Shown here: in pieces, positions 25,611-33,944 of the stretch | Numbering within the stretch: position 1 is the stretch's first letter | Layout of the letters: every line of letters starts with the position of its first letter | From: JAURFX01 sp038125265 | GTDB taxonomy: Bacteria; Pseudomonadota; Gammaproteobacteria; Steroidobacterales; Rariloculaceae | Direction: 5' to 3' | DNA length: 64,000 bases | Assembly (NCBI GenBank): GCA_038125265.1 | Contig: JAYPDM010000001.1 | Location: 1 to 64,000, forward strand | Translations under genes and position numbers: made by a program | The notes under the pieces: model-generated | Databases searched by the model: none | Told to the model about the DNA's origin: nothing | Seen by the model: only the letters and a program-made list of their open reading frames with translations

Positions 25611-26644
25611 TGAATGAATATGATTCACTCTTGATTCTCTCTTTTGGTGGGCCAGAGGGTAAAGAGGATGTCTTGCCATTCCTAAGAAATGTACTTAAAG
25701 GCATTCCGGTAAAAGAGGAAACCTTTGAAGAAATTCAAGAGCGTTACGATCTATTTGATGGAGTGTCACCTATCAATGCCAATACAAGACTATTCATCGA
25801 TGCCTTATCAAAAGCCCTTAAATTAAAAAGAATCATGCTTCCCATTTACTGGGGCAATCGAAATTGGCATCCGATGCTTAGCGATACGATGCAACAAATG
25901 AAGCAGGATGGAAGAAAAAAAACACTTGTATTCGTTACAAGTATTTTTAGTTCCTATAGCGGATGCAGGAAATACCGCGAGGATCTCTATGAATCAAGCG
26001 CAACCATTGAGCATTCGATAGAGTTCGATAAAATCAGGAATGGCTATAATCATCCTGGCTTTATTAAGGGAATTGCAAGTTGCATCAATGAGGTGATCAA
26101 AAGTAATAATCTGAGCAAAGATACCCAAGTATTTTTCACTGCACATAGTTTGCCAATCTCAATGGCAGAAAAAACAGAGTACCAAAATCAGCTCCTTGAT
26201 AGCTGTCAATTGGTCGCAAATGAGATTGAATTAAAAAACTGGAAGCTGTGCTATCAGAGCAACAATGCATCTTATGGAAATAAATGGTTAGAGCCAACGA
26301 TTGAAGATGAAATAGTAGCTATGGGCCAAGTCCCTGAAAAAGAATGCATTGTGATGCCTATCGGATTTGTCTGTGATCATATGGAAGTTGTACTTGATCT
26401 TGATATTGATGCAAAAAATATCGCTTTGGAGAACGATGTAAACCTCTACAGAGCACCAACACTTGGTATTAACGAAAGCTTCATAGATATGGTGGTAGAT
26501 CTTATCGACGAAAGAATACAAAAAAGAGAAGAAAAAAAGTTTCTTGGAGAAAGAGGCCCCAATCATAATCAATGCCCAATAGACTGCTGCCTCTCAGGCA
26601 GGCCTGGAAATCCAAAGCCTTCACTATGTGGTGAAGTTAGCTAA
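25610..26644 (+). CDS. hemH: Ferrochelatase (protoporphyrin or coproporphyrin type)
   Basis: Inserts iron into a porphyrin. The opening LLILSFGGPEG, catalytic His in FTAHSLP and acidic GFVCDHMEVVLDLD motif are all present. I use ATG 25610, overlapping the hemQ stop. A TTG at 25592 would add six residues inside hemQ. The C-terminus carries four cysteines (322, 326, 327, 340) in a CPIDCC...C arrangement, recalling the tail that holds a [2Fe-2S] cluster in several bacterial ferrochelatases. Next to hemQ it may act on coproporphyrin III (CpfC). Length 344. Confidence 0.94.
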   Translation: MNEYDSLLILSFGGPEGKEDVLPFLRNVLKGIPVKEETFEEIQERYDLFDGVSPINANTRLFIDALSKALKLKRIMLPIYWGNRNWHPMLSDTMQQMKQDGRKKTLVFVTSIFSSYSGCRKYREDLYESSATIEHSIEFDKIRNGYNHPGFIKGIASCINEVIKSNNLSKDTQVFFTAHSLPISMAEKTEYQNQLLDSCQLVANEIELKNWKLCYQSNNASYGNKWLEPTIEDEIVAMGQVPEKECIVMPIGFVCDHMEVVLDLDIDAKNIALENDVNLYRAPTLGINESFIDMVVDLIDERIQKREEKKFLGERGPNHNQCPIDCCLSGRPGNPKPSLCGEVS

Positions 26645-26648
26645 AAAA

Positions 26649-28001
26649 ATGCCTGAAGTATTTGATGCGATTATCATTGGTGCAGGTTTAAGCGGTCTCA
26701 CTACAACTAAATATCTAAAAGATGCCAATATAAATACGCTAACACTTGAGGCATCTGACATCCCAGGCGGTCGACTAAGATCTATTGAAAATAAAGATAA
26801 TTCTTTTGAATTTGGAGGTACTTATATCGGACATCATTATCATCGCTTTCAAAATTTAGCCAAAGAGCTCAATTTAACTACTATCGATGTGACTCCATTG
26901 ATTAGCTTTTTTAAAAAACAAGATCTGGTCATAAATAAAAAATTAATTCATCAAGATGACTGGGAGAATCATAAGGAAAATACCTTGGATAAAGATCTAA
27001 AATCTATCTTACCCTGGAATCTGCATCGCATCATTTTAGAAAAATATAACCCTTTTGATTCACCTGAAGCATGCCTTACTGCAGGAACCAAAGATCAATC
27101 TATGAAAGATTGGCTTCAAAGTCTGGGCTTTGATGACCAACAAATAAAATATATCTATGGAATGAATTTAAGCTATGGGACTGATGCTGATTCAATTTCC
27201 TCGCTGCAATTAATGCATCGAGCAAGTTTTTCTAAAAGACAAAGATCAGAATCTAAAGTTATTGGATTCACCTTGCTTGAAGGCATGAATGAACTAGCTA
27301 ATCGGTATATCGATCATTTTAATTTAAACATATTATTCAAAAATCGAGTCAATAAGATCGTTAAAGAAAAAAGTCTTTTTTCAGTATCCTGTGAAAATGG
27401 AAATGAGTTTAGGGCGGAAAGAATTGTCCTCACTTGTGCCCCATCTACACTTAAAAATATAACATTTGATGATCATTCAAAAGAACAAAGGATTCAGTTT
27501 GCTGCAGAATTGCAATCCCAGCCCATGTTCCAAATTCATTTTAAGCATAAAAAGAATTTCTGGGAGCAAGATGGATATTCTCCGGCTATATTCTCTAATG
27601 AATATCTTGGGATGTGCTATCCAGTTAGGAATAAAGTTGATCCTGAGGAGATCATTGGTTTTACTGCTTGGGTTATGGGACAGAAGGCATTAGATCTTAT
27701 CAAGCTTTCTGAAATGGATGCTTGCTCAGTTATTATAAATAATCTCCAGGAGATAAGACCGAGCATGAGAAATGCTATTGAATTAACTCATCTCAATGCC
27801 TGGTCGCATGAAAAAGATTTTTTAGGAGGGTGGACGTATTTCAAGCCAAACCAGTTCTTAAAATGGCATAAGCTTTTACAGTCAGAGAAAAGTAATATTT
27901 TCTTTTCTGGAGAGCATGCTTCTATTAGCTCGAGGGGAATAGAAGGCGCTATTGAGTCTGGAGAAAAGACTGCGAAAGAACTTTTAAATTCTATTCATTA
28001 A
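26649..28001 (+). CDS. FAD-dependent PPOX/amine-oxidase-fold flavoprotein (candidate coproporphyrinogen oxidase)
   Basis: A 450-residue flavoprotein of the protoporphyrinogen oxidase/monoamine oxidase group. The FAD fold at the N-terminus reads IIIGAGLSGL, with LEASDIPGGRLRS after it. The C-terminal FAD segment is FFSGEHASISSRGIEGAIESG. The fold is secure but the reaction is not. Position at the end of the heme operon and absence of hemF, hemN or hemG here suggest it is the oxygen-dependent oxidase (HemY/CgoX role) forming coproporphyrin III. The FEFGGTYIG segment is more amine-oxidase-like. The start is ATG 26649; GTG 26628 inside hemH is the alternative. Its 3' end overlaps the LysR gene by 11 bp, tail to tail. 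Confidence 0.82.
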   Translation: MPEVFDAIIIGAGLSGLTTTKYLKDANINTLTLEASDIPGGRLRSIENKDNSFEFGGTYIGHHYHRFQNLAKELNLTTIDVTPLISFFKKQDLVINKKLIHQDDWENHKENTLDKDLKSILPWNLHRIILEKYNPFDSPEACLTAGTKDQSMKDWLQSLGFDDQQIKYIYGMNLSYGTDADSISSLQLMHRASFSKRQRSESKVIGFTLLEGMNELANRYIDHFNLNILFKNRVNKIVKEKSLFSVSCENGNEFRAERIVLTCAPSTLKNITFDDHSKEQRIQFAAELQSQPMFQIHFKHKKNFWEQDGYSPAIFSNEYLGMCYPVRNKVDPEEIIGFTAWVMGQKALDLIKLSEMDACSVIINNLQEIRPSMRNAIELTHLNAWSHEKDFLGGWTYFKPNQFLKWHKLLQSEKSNIFFSGEHASISSRGIEGAIESGEKTAKELLNSIH

Positions 28002-28983
28002 AAAGATATTTCTCCGGTACCGGGATATCTTTAATCTTATTTAAATACTCGTCTCGATAGTCTAAATCGAATATTTTAGCAATATCATCCTTTTTTAAGT
28101 GCGATGATAATAAACTGATGAAATCTATAAGGTATGTTCTTGTAATCATTGACTGAGGAATACCAATCCATGTAGTGAGCTCTGGAAATAGTTTTCTAAT
28201 ATCTAACACATAAAGATCATTCAAATCATTTGGCTCTATGGCCATTGAGGCAACAACACCAACGCCCATGCCCTTTCTAACATAAGTCTTTATTATGTCG
28301 GCATCTCTGGCAGTAAAGGCTATCCTTGGGGTTAACCCCTGGCTCTCAAAAGCTTGCAAAAAGGATGATTGTCCCTGAACGCTAAAAATATAAGTTACTA
28401 ATGAATGCTTAGATAAAATTTCTAGGTTTATGTTTCTTTTGTCCTTGGCTAGGGGGTGGCTTTTGGGGACAATAGCTACTCGACTCCACCTATAGATAGG
28501 AATTTGAAGGAGTTCATTGTTAAATGTATTAAGTCCACTCGCAATAACACAATTGACTCTTTTTTCCCTGACTAACTCATCAATTTGCTCAGAGGTTCCC
28601 TGGTGAAGCTCTAGATCAATTAATGGGAATTTATCTGCAAACTGCCTAATTATATCAGGGAGCACATATCTTGCCTGAGTGTGAGTTGTTCCAATTGATA
28701 AAACTCCCCTCTGTTCGCCTTTTGACTCTATAGCAAAATTTTCAATTTCATCAATATCATTTAAGACCCTCTTTGCTCGCTCATATACTTCTTGCCCAGC
28801 ATCAGTCAAGGAGGTCAAGCTTTTACCCTTTTTTAGAAATAACTTTATTCCAAGCTCTGATTCTAATAGTTTCAATTGCTTACTTATTCCTGGCTGACTC
28901 GTGAATAGTAATTCTGACGCTGCTGTTATGTTTAGCCCACAGTCAACCGTTTGAATAAAGTATCGAAGTTGCTTTAAAGTCAT
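27991..28983 (-). CDS. LysR-family regulator, CysB-like
   Basis: A 330-residue LysR-type regulator. The N-terminal helix-turn-helix (MTLKQLRYFIQTV, NITAASELLFTSQPGISKQLKLLE) resembles CysB/Cbl, which begin with the same spacing and lead into a linker with a DIDEIEN-like helix. The effector domain begins near 90 with GVLSIGTTHTQARYVLP, the CysB signature for sulfate/O-acetylserine-type ligands. CysB controls sulfur assimilation, but no cys genes are nearby. A 14-bp palindrome three bases upstream of its start may be an autoregulatory site. It converges on the heme operon and is separated from tRNA-Ser by 69 bp. Confidence 0.86.
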   Translation of the reverse strand: MTLKQLRYFIQTVDCGLNITAASELLFTSQPGISKQLKLLESELGIKLFLKKGKSLTSLTDAGQEVYERAKRVLNDIDEIENFAIESKGEQRGVLSIGTTHTQARYVLPDIIRQFADKFPLIDLELHQGTSEQIDELVREKRVNCVIASGLNTFNNELLQIPIYRWSRVAIVPKSHPLAKDKRNINLEILSKHSLVTYIFSVQGQSSFLQAFESQGLTPRIAFTARDADIIKTYVRKGMGVGVVASMAIEPNDLNDLYVLDIRKLFPELTTWIGIPQSMITRTYLIDFISLLSSHLKKDDIAKIFDLDYRDEYLNKIKDIPVPEKYLFNE

Positions 28984-28986
28984 AAA

Positions 28987-29000
28987 AGTTATTAATAACT
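28987..29000. promoter_or_regulatory. Palindrome upstream of the CysB-like gene, possible operator
   Basis: AGTTATTAATAACT is a perfect 14-bp inverted repeat. It lies three bases before the LysR-type start codon, in the only non-coding DNA between that gene and tRNA-Ser. LysR proteins usually bind dyads upstream of their own genes, so it is a candidate autoregulatory site. AT-richness makes chance occurrence possible. Confidence 0.4.
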
Positions 29001-29052
29001 AAATATTAGTAGGTGAAATTATATATAACTTTTAACTATAAAGTAAAAAATA

Positions 29053-29144
29053 TGGCGGAGAGAGAGGGATTCGAACCCTCGAAGGACGTATATGCCCTTA
29101 CTCCCTTAGCAGGGGAGCGCTTTCGACCACTCAGCCATCTCTCC
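29053..29144 (-). tRNA. tRNA-Ser (anticodon GCU), CCA encoded
   Basis: The minus strand gives acceptor GGAGAGA paired with TCTCTCC, anticodon stem CTCCC/GGGAG with loop CTGCTAA (anticodon GCU), a long class-II variable arm, T loop TTCGAAT, discriminator G and an encoded CCA. It reads AGC/AGU serine codons. It is followed on its strand by a short T run. Location after csrA repeats the E. coli alaS-csrA-serV order. Confidence 0.97.
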
Positions 29145-29168
29145 AAGTGGATTTAAGTGAAGATTATA

Positions 29169-29324
29169 CTATGACTTTTCTTCGGAACTGACTCTTAAAA
29201 CTTCATAGGTTTTAGGAGCTTGAATGCCAATCTTAGCTTGCTTACCTTTAACAGAAATAAGAACGACTTCTATATCTTTTCCAATTGTTATTTTTTCACC
29301 TTGCTTTCTTGAAATAACAAGCAT
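29169..29324 (-). CDS. csrA: Carbon storage regulator CsrA
   Basis: A 51-residue RNA-binding post-transcriptional regulator, too short for most ORF lists. The translation begins MLVISRKQGEKITIG and continues with KIGIQAPKTYEVLR, both hallmarks of CsrA. The usual RNA-contact residues near the N-terminus (Arg6) and C-terminal strand are kept, and the protein is about 10 residues shorter than E. coli CsrA. Its ATG is one base after the alaS stop, and a GAGAGG ribosome-binding site lies inside the alaS end. Gene order alaS-csrA-tRNA-Ser is conserved in Gammaproteobacteria. Confidence 0.96.
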   Translation of the reverse strand: MLVISRKQGEKITIGKDIEVVLISVKGKQAKIGIQAPKTYEVLRVSSEEKS

Positions 29325-29325
29325 T

Positions 29326-31938
29326 TCAACTTAACCTCTCAATTAGATTCGCTTCTAATATTTTCAGCGATTCTCTTAACTTACTAAATTCTCTAGAACC
29401 AGATTGTGCAAACGTTGGCTTACCTCCGCCTCTTCCATTTAAAAGTTCATTTGCTTTTGTAACTAAATCTCTTGCATCAACTTGTTTTGCTAAGGATTTA
29501 TGAACGGAGCAAACAAGAGTCAATTGATCTTTATCCTTTGATACAGCAATAATTGCTGTATCAACATCCAAATCATGAATATAGTCACAAAGATCTCTTA
29601 AGCTATTTACAGAAAGATTCTCAACCTCAACCAATGCATATGAGCCTTTAGATAATTTCTTTTTATTTTTATTTATTGTTTCTGCTAGTTTTTTTAAGCG
29701 AACCTGTTCTTCTTTTTTTATTAATTGAATATGTTCCTTATCCGATTGAACAAGCTGATCAATTTTAGGTAATAGTACATTAATACCTGCGCCTAATTTA
29801 TTTGAAATTTCTCTCAAAGTAATTTTTGAAAACTTGAGATGTTCAAGCGCTAACTGTCCCGTATATGCTTCAATCCTTCTAACGCCTGATGCAATGCTTG
29901 ATTCATCATAGATTTCAAACAAACCAATTTCGCTCGTATTTGCTACATGCGTACCGCCACATAATTCTTTTGACTCAGTGCCAATCTCAAGTACACGTAC
30001 TTGATCTTCATATTTCTCATCAAAAAAAGCCAGAGCGCCTGAACTTATAGCATTTTTATAAGGCATTTCACTTATCTTTGTAGAAACTGCATTAGCAATT
30101 TCATCATTTACATACTGGTTGATGCTCTCAATTTGGTCTTGTGTTACTGGTTTATTATGCGAAAAATCAAATCTAAGCCTGCCCGCCTCGACTAAAGATC
30201 CCCTTTGCTGGACATGATCGCCTAGTATTTTCCTGAGACCGGCATGAAGCAGATGAGTGGCAGAATGACTACCGGCGATTGCTGCTCTACGCCGCTTATC
30301 AATTATCATTGTGGCGCCATCAGAAACCTTGATTTGCCCATTTTTTACTTTGCCAATATGAAAAATCGCCTCATTCTTTTTCTGTGTGTCTAAAACTTCA
30401 AAAGTACCATTCTCACATTCTATAATGCCCGTATCTCCAACTTGTCCCCCGCTTTCTGCATAAAATGGAGTTTCACTTAGCACAATGACAGCCTCGTCAT
30501 CTTCTTTGATTGATTGCACTATCTTGCTATCCAAGAAAATCTCTTTAATCTCGGAGTTGTGTTGTTTCTTTTCGTATCCAAAAAAAATTGAGCTTTGCTC
30601 AGAAGATAAATTATCTTTCTCTGCCATATTAAATTTCATAGACTCTCTGGCTCGTTTTTTTTGTTCAGCCATTGATTTCTTGAAACCTTCTTCATCAATA
30701 TTTAAATTAAAGCTTCTGGCTAAATCTTTAGTCAAGTCCTCAGGAAAACCATAGGTATCATAGAGTTGAAAGACTGTTTCCCCATCTAGAGTTTTGCCGT
30801 TTTGCTCTTTTAGCAAATCTACTTGGGCATTAAATATTTTCATCCCATGGCTTAGTGTCTGCCCAAATCTCTCCTCCTCTTCCTTAATTGCCAATTTTAT
30901 GTAATCGCTTTTTTCATTCAAAACCTTATAGGCTTCTCCCATATTATTTATGAGTACATCCACTAATTTAAAGAGAAAGGGATCCTTCATCCCTAATAAA
31001 TAACCATGACGAGCGGCTCTTCTTAAGATTCTTCTCAATACGTAACCCCTACCATCGCTTCCAGGCAATACTCCATCAGCAATTAAAAATGATATTGCTC
31101 TTAAGTGATCTGCAATAACATTGAGTGAACTTGAAAATTCCTTCTGGCGAGTAATTTTTTTTGCCTCCTCGATAAGTGGTACAAAAAGATCAGTATCGTA
31201 ATTAGAAGTAACTCCACTCATAATCGCAGATATTCGTTCGAGACCCATTCCTGTATCCACGGAGGGAGCAGGTAAATTACTTAGCTGACCCTGTGTATCT
31301 CGTTCAAATTGCATGAATACGATATTCCAAATCTCCACAAACCGGTCGCCATCTGCATCTTTTGATCCAGGAGGTCCTCCCTTGATTTTGTCACCATAAT
31401 CATAAAATATTTCTGAGCATGGTCCGCATGGACCTGTATCACCCATGGCCCAAAAATTATCTTTATCATCAAGTGCTACTAGTCGTTTAGGGTCAATACC
31501 AATTCCATTGAGCCAAATAGATTTTGATTCATTATCGGTTTGATGAGTGGTAACCCATAGACGCTCTGAAGGGAGTTGGAGCTCTTTGGTCACATACTCC
31601 CAAGCGTACCCAATAGCCTCTTCTTTAAAATAATCTCCAAAACTAAAGTTCCCCAACATTTCAAAAAAAGTATGATGCCTTGATGTGTAGCCCACATTTT
31701 CTAGATCGTTGTGCTTACCTCCGGCTCTTAAGCACTTTTGTGATGAAGTGGCCCTACTGTAAGTTCTCTTTTCATTGCCTAGAAAAGCATCCTTGAACTG
31801 AACCATGCCAGCATTCGTAAAAAGTAAGGTAGGGTCATTACCCGGTACCAAGGAACTACTCGATACCTCGGTGTGATTATGTTTTACAAAATAATCTAAA
31901 AAAGATTTTCTAATATTTGTAGAGTTATTTTTAGCCAT
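29326..31938 (-). CDS. alaS: Alanyl-tRNA synthetase
   Basis: Charges tRNA-Ala and edits mischarged serine/glycine. The catalytic core has the class-II motif HTTFFEMLGNFSFGDYF. The editing domain zinc ligands are SATHLLHAGLR (HxxxH) and CGGTHV, and a C-terminal DHHA1-type domain ends with GRGGGKPTFAQSG. Length 870. I choose ATG 31938, which overlaps the recX stop (TGATG), over a TTG one codon upstream. Confidence 0.98.
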   Translation of the reverse strand: MAKNNSTNIRKSFLDYFVKHNHTEVSSSSLVPGNDPTLLFTNAGMVQFKDAFLGNEKRTYSRATSSQKCLRAGGKHNDLENVGYTSRHHTFFEMLGNFSFGDYFKEEAIGYAWEYVTKELQLPSERLWVTTHQTDNESKSIWLNGIGIDPKRLVALDDKDNFWAMGDTGPCGPCSEIFYDYGDKIKGGPPGSKDADGDRFVEIWNIVFMQFERDTQGQLSNLPAPSVDTGMGLERISAIMSGVTSNYDTDLFVPLIEEAKKITRQKEFSSSLNVIADHLRAISFLIADGVLPGSDGRGYVLRRILRRAARHGYLLGMKDPFLFKLVDVLINNMGEAYKVLNEKSDYIKLAIKEEEERFGQTLSHGMKIFNAQVDLLKEQNGKTLDGETVFQLYDTYGFPEDLTKDLARSFNLNIDEEGFKKSMAEQKKRARESMKFNMAEKDNLSSEQSSIFFGYEKKQHNSEIKEIFLDSKIVQSIKEDDEAVIVLSETPFYAESGGQVGDTGIIECENGTFEVLDTQKKNEAIFHIGKVKNGQIKVSDGATMIIDKRRRAAIAGSHSATHLLHAGLRKILGDHVQQRGSLVEAGRLRFDFSHNKPVTQDQIESINQYVNDEIANAVSTKISEMPYKNAISSGALAFFDEKYEDQVRVLEIGTESKELCGGTHVANTSEIGLFEIYDESSIASGVRRIEAYTGQLALEHLKFSKITLREISNKLGAGINVLLPKIDQLVQSDKEHIQLIKKEEQVRLKKLAETINKNKKKLSKGSYALVEVENLSVNSLRDLCDYIHDLDVDTAIIAVSKDKDQLTLVCSVHKSLAKQVDARDLVTKANELLNGRGGGKPTFAQSGSREFSKLRESLKILEANLIERLS

Positions 31939-32384
31939 CAAAACAATTTAATAATTTCTTTTGCATCCTGGTGGTCAAACCCGCGTTGCTGTAAAAATTT
32001 ATAAGCTTTCAGAAATTGCTCTTTATCTTCAAGTTTTGTATTTTTAAGTTTTTTATTAAGTACCATAAGACCAATTTGTTCCCATGAAGATTTTTTCTTA
32101 TTAATCTCGTCATCAATAATTTCGGTCTCAATCCCTTTTATCTTTAATTCATAAGCAATTCTTAATGGCCCGTAACCTCTTGCAGATCTGACATTAACAA
32201 TCATCTCAGCGTATCGTTCATCAGACTGTAGATCCTCTTCCTTAAGCTTTAAAACTGTCTCATGGCTCAGCAGCTCAGAAAAACCTTTTTCTTTTAACTT
32301 TGTGACGAGCTCCAAAAATCCATGCTCTCGTCTTGCAAGATAATCCATAGCTTTTTTTCTACAATTAACCTCTGCCGATGACAT
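31938..32384 (-). CDS. recX: RecX regulator of recombinase RecA
   Basis: A 148-residue, basic, three-helix-repeat protein that modulates RecA filaments. Typical segments are ALDYLARREHG-like opening (MDYLARREHGFLELV), the DERYAEMIVNVRSARGYGPLRIAYELKIKG core and a C-terminal FLQQRGFDHQDAKEII. Its ATG overlaps the recA stop (TGATG), so it is co-translated with RecA, the classic arrangement. Confidence 0.93.
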   Translation of the reverse strand: MSSAEVNCRKKAMDYLARREHGFLELVTKLKEKGFSELLSHETVLKLKEEDLQSDERYAEMIVNVRSARGYGPLRIAYELKIKGIETEIIDDEINKKKSSWEQIGLMVLNKKLKNTKLEDKEQFLKAYKFLQQRGFDHQDAKEIIKLF

Positions 32385-33397
32385 CAACCGGATTCTTTTT
32401 CATCAACTTTGTCAAAAACTAGAGAACGTATGGCAGTTTCAAGAGCATTTGCTATTTCGCTGTTATCTTTTAGGAAATCTCTGACATTTTCTTTACCTTG
32501 GCCGATCCTATCACCGTTATAGCTGTACCAAGATCCAGATTTTTCAATCAGGTTATGTTGTACTCCTAAATCAATGAGTTCCCCTTCTCTTGAAATACCA
32601 TGCCCATATAAAATCTCAAATTCAGCTTGCTTGAAAGGGGGTGCTACCTTATTTTTAACAACCTTGACTCTCGTCTCGTTACCTAAAATCTCATCACCTT
32701 TTTTTATGGCACCGATTCTTCGTATATCTAACCTTACGGAAGAATAAAATTTTAATGCATTTCCTCCAGTTGTGGTTTCGGGGCTTCCAAACATAACGCC
32801 AATCTTCATCCTTATCTGATTAATGAAGATGACCATAGTATTTGATTTTTTGATATTTCCCGTGAGTTTTCTCAGCGCCTGTGACATTAATCGAGCCTGA
32901 AGACCCATATGAGAATCTCCCATTTCGCCATCAATTTCTGCCTTAGGGGTAAGTGCGGCTACCGAGTCAACAACCACAAGGTCAACTGCACCAGATCGTA
33001 CAAGCATATCCGTAATTTCCAGTGCCTGTTCGCCCGTATCAGGTTGAGAAACTAGCAGATCTGATAAATTGACTCCGATTTTCTCAGCATAAGCAGGATC
33101 AAGTGCATGCTCAGCATCAACAAATGCAGCTGTTCCTCCCGATTTTTGTATTTCAGACACCACTTGTAGCGTTAAAGTGGTTTTACCAGAAGATTCCGGG
33201 CCATAGATTTCGATCACTCGGCCTTTTGGGAGGCCTCCAATTCCTAATGCAATGTCAAGTCCAAGAGATCCAGTGGAAACTGCCTCAATATCCTTCATCA
33301 CTGAGGGATCGCCCAGCTTCATGACTGAACCTTTTCCATACTGTCTTTCTATCTGCGATAGCGCCGCATCTAGGGCTTTTTTCTTGTTATCATCCAT
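32384..33397 (-). CDS. recA: Recombinase RecA
   Basis: Central recombination and SOS-activation ATPase, 337 residues. Walker A GPESSGKTT is at 66-74, Walker B is in VDLVVVDSVAAL, and the DNA-binding loop 2 region MKIGVMFGSPETTTGGNALKFYSSVR is complete. The ATG has AGGA upstream. The 76-bp leader contains no gammaproteobacterial LexA box (CTGT-N8-ACAG) but does contain another inverted repeat, described separately. It is followed by recX, alaS and csrA. Confidence 0.98.
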   Translation of the reverse strand: MDDNKKKALDAALSQIERQYGKGSVMKLGDPSVMKDIEAVSTGSLGLDIALGIGGLPKGRVIEIYGPESSGKTTLTLQVVSEIQKSGGTAAFVDAEHALDPAYAEKIGVNLSDLLVSQPDTGEQALEITDMLVRSGAVDLVVVDSVAALTPKAEIDGEMGDSHMGLQARLMSQALRKLTGNIKKSNTMVIFINQIRMKIGVMFGSPETTTGGNALKFYSSVRLDIRRIGAIKKGDEILGNETRVKVVKNKVAPPFKQAEFEILYGHGISREGELIDLGVQHNLIEKSGSWYSYNGDRIGQGKENVRDFLKDNSEIANALETAIRSLVFDKVDEKESG

Positions 33398-33436
33398 AGC
33401 TTTTCCTAGTTCTTAACTTATCAATAAATTATTTCA

Positions 33437-33463
33437 TAGATGCCAAATGATAGACAGCATCTA
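33437..33463. promoter_or_regulatory. Inverted repeat in the recA promoter region
   Basis: TAGATGC and GCATCTA form 7-bp arms separated by 13 bases, centred about 53 bp upstream of recA. The site is not a canonical LexA box, and it is not followed by a T run on the recA strand, so it does not look like a pncC terminator. It could be a non-standard operator for recA or chance. Confidence 0.35.
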
Positions 33464-33473
33464 ATGCAAAAGT

Positions 33474-33944
33474 TCAATGGATTATTTGATTGTGAAGCTG
33501 GATTACGCTCTCATCTACGGCTTTTTGGCGTATTTCTGTGCGAGTTCCCAAAAATCTATATTCCTTAGTGATTATTTCACCTTTAAAATAAGTAGATATA
33601 TATACAAGGCCGACCGGCTTTTCTTGAGACCCGCCCTCAGGGCCAGCAATGCCGGTGATAGCAATACCAGCTTCTACCTGCATTAAATGAACAACACCCA
33701 AGACCAGAGCTTTGGATACTTCATGACTAACTGCACCGAATTGATCCAATATCCCATCTTCTACTTTTAGGACTCTTTGCTTAATCTCATTTGAATAACA
33801 GACTATCCCACCCTTGAACCAGCCAGAGGCACCAGATTTTGAGATAAGCGTGCTGGCTAATAAACCCCCAGTACAAGATTCTGCTACGGCAATAAATTGT
33901 TTACCTGCAATCAAATGATTAGCTATTTTTTCTATGTCATTCAT
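33474..33944 (-). CDS. pncC: Nicotinamide-nucleotide amidase PncC (CinA C-terminal domain)
   Basis: Deamidates nicotinamide mononucleotide for NAD recycling. The stand-alone 156-residue domain shows AESCTGG (21-27), the WFKGGIVCYSNEIK segment containing the active-site lysine region, GAVSHEVS and TGIAGPEGGSQEKPVGLVYI. The domain lies just upstream of recA, as in many Proteobacteria. Its start overlaps the end of the glycosyltransferase gene by 4 bp. Confidence 0.94.
   Translation of the reverse strand: MNDIEKIANHLIAGKQFIAVAESCTGGLLASTLISKSGASGWFKGGIVCYSNEIKQRVLKVEDGILDQFGAVSHEVSKALVLGVVHLMQVEAGIAITGIAGPEGGSQEKPVGLVYISTYFKGEIITKEYRFLGTRTEIRQKAVDESVIQLHNQIIH

Noticed and set aside
33398..33473. 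Canonical LexA box upstream of recA
   Set aside because: No CTGT-N8-ACAG or close variant found on either strand.
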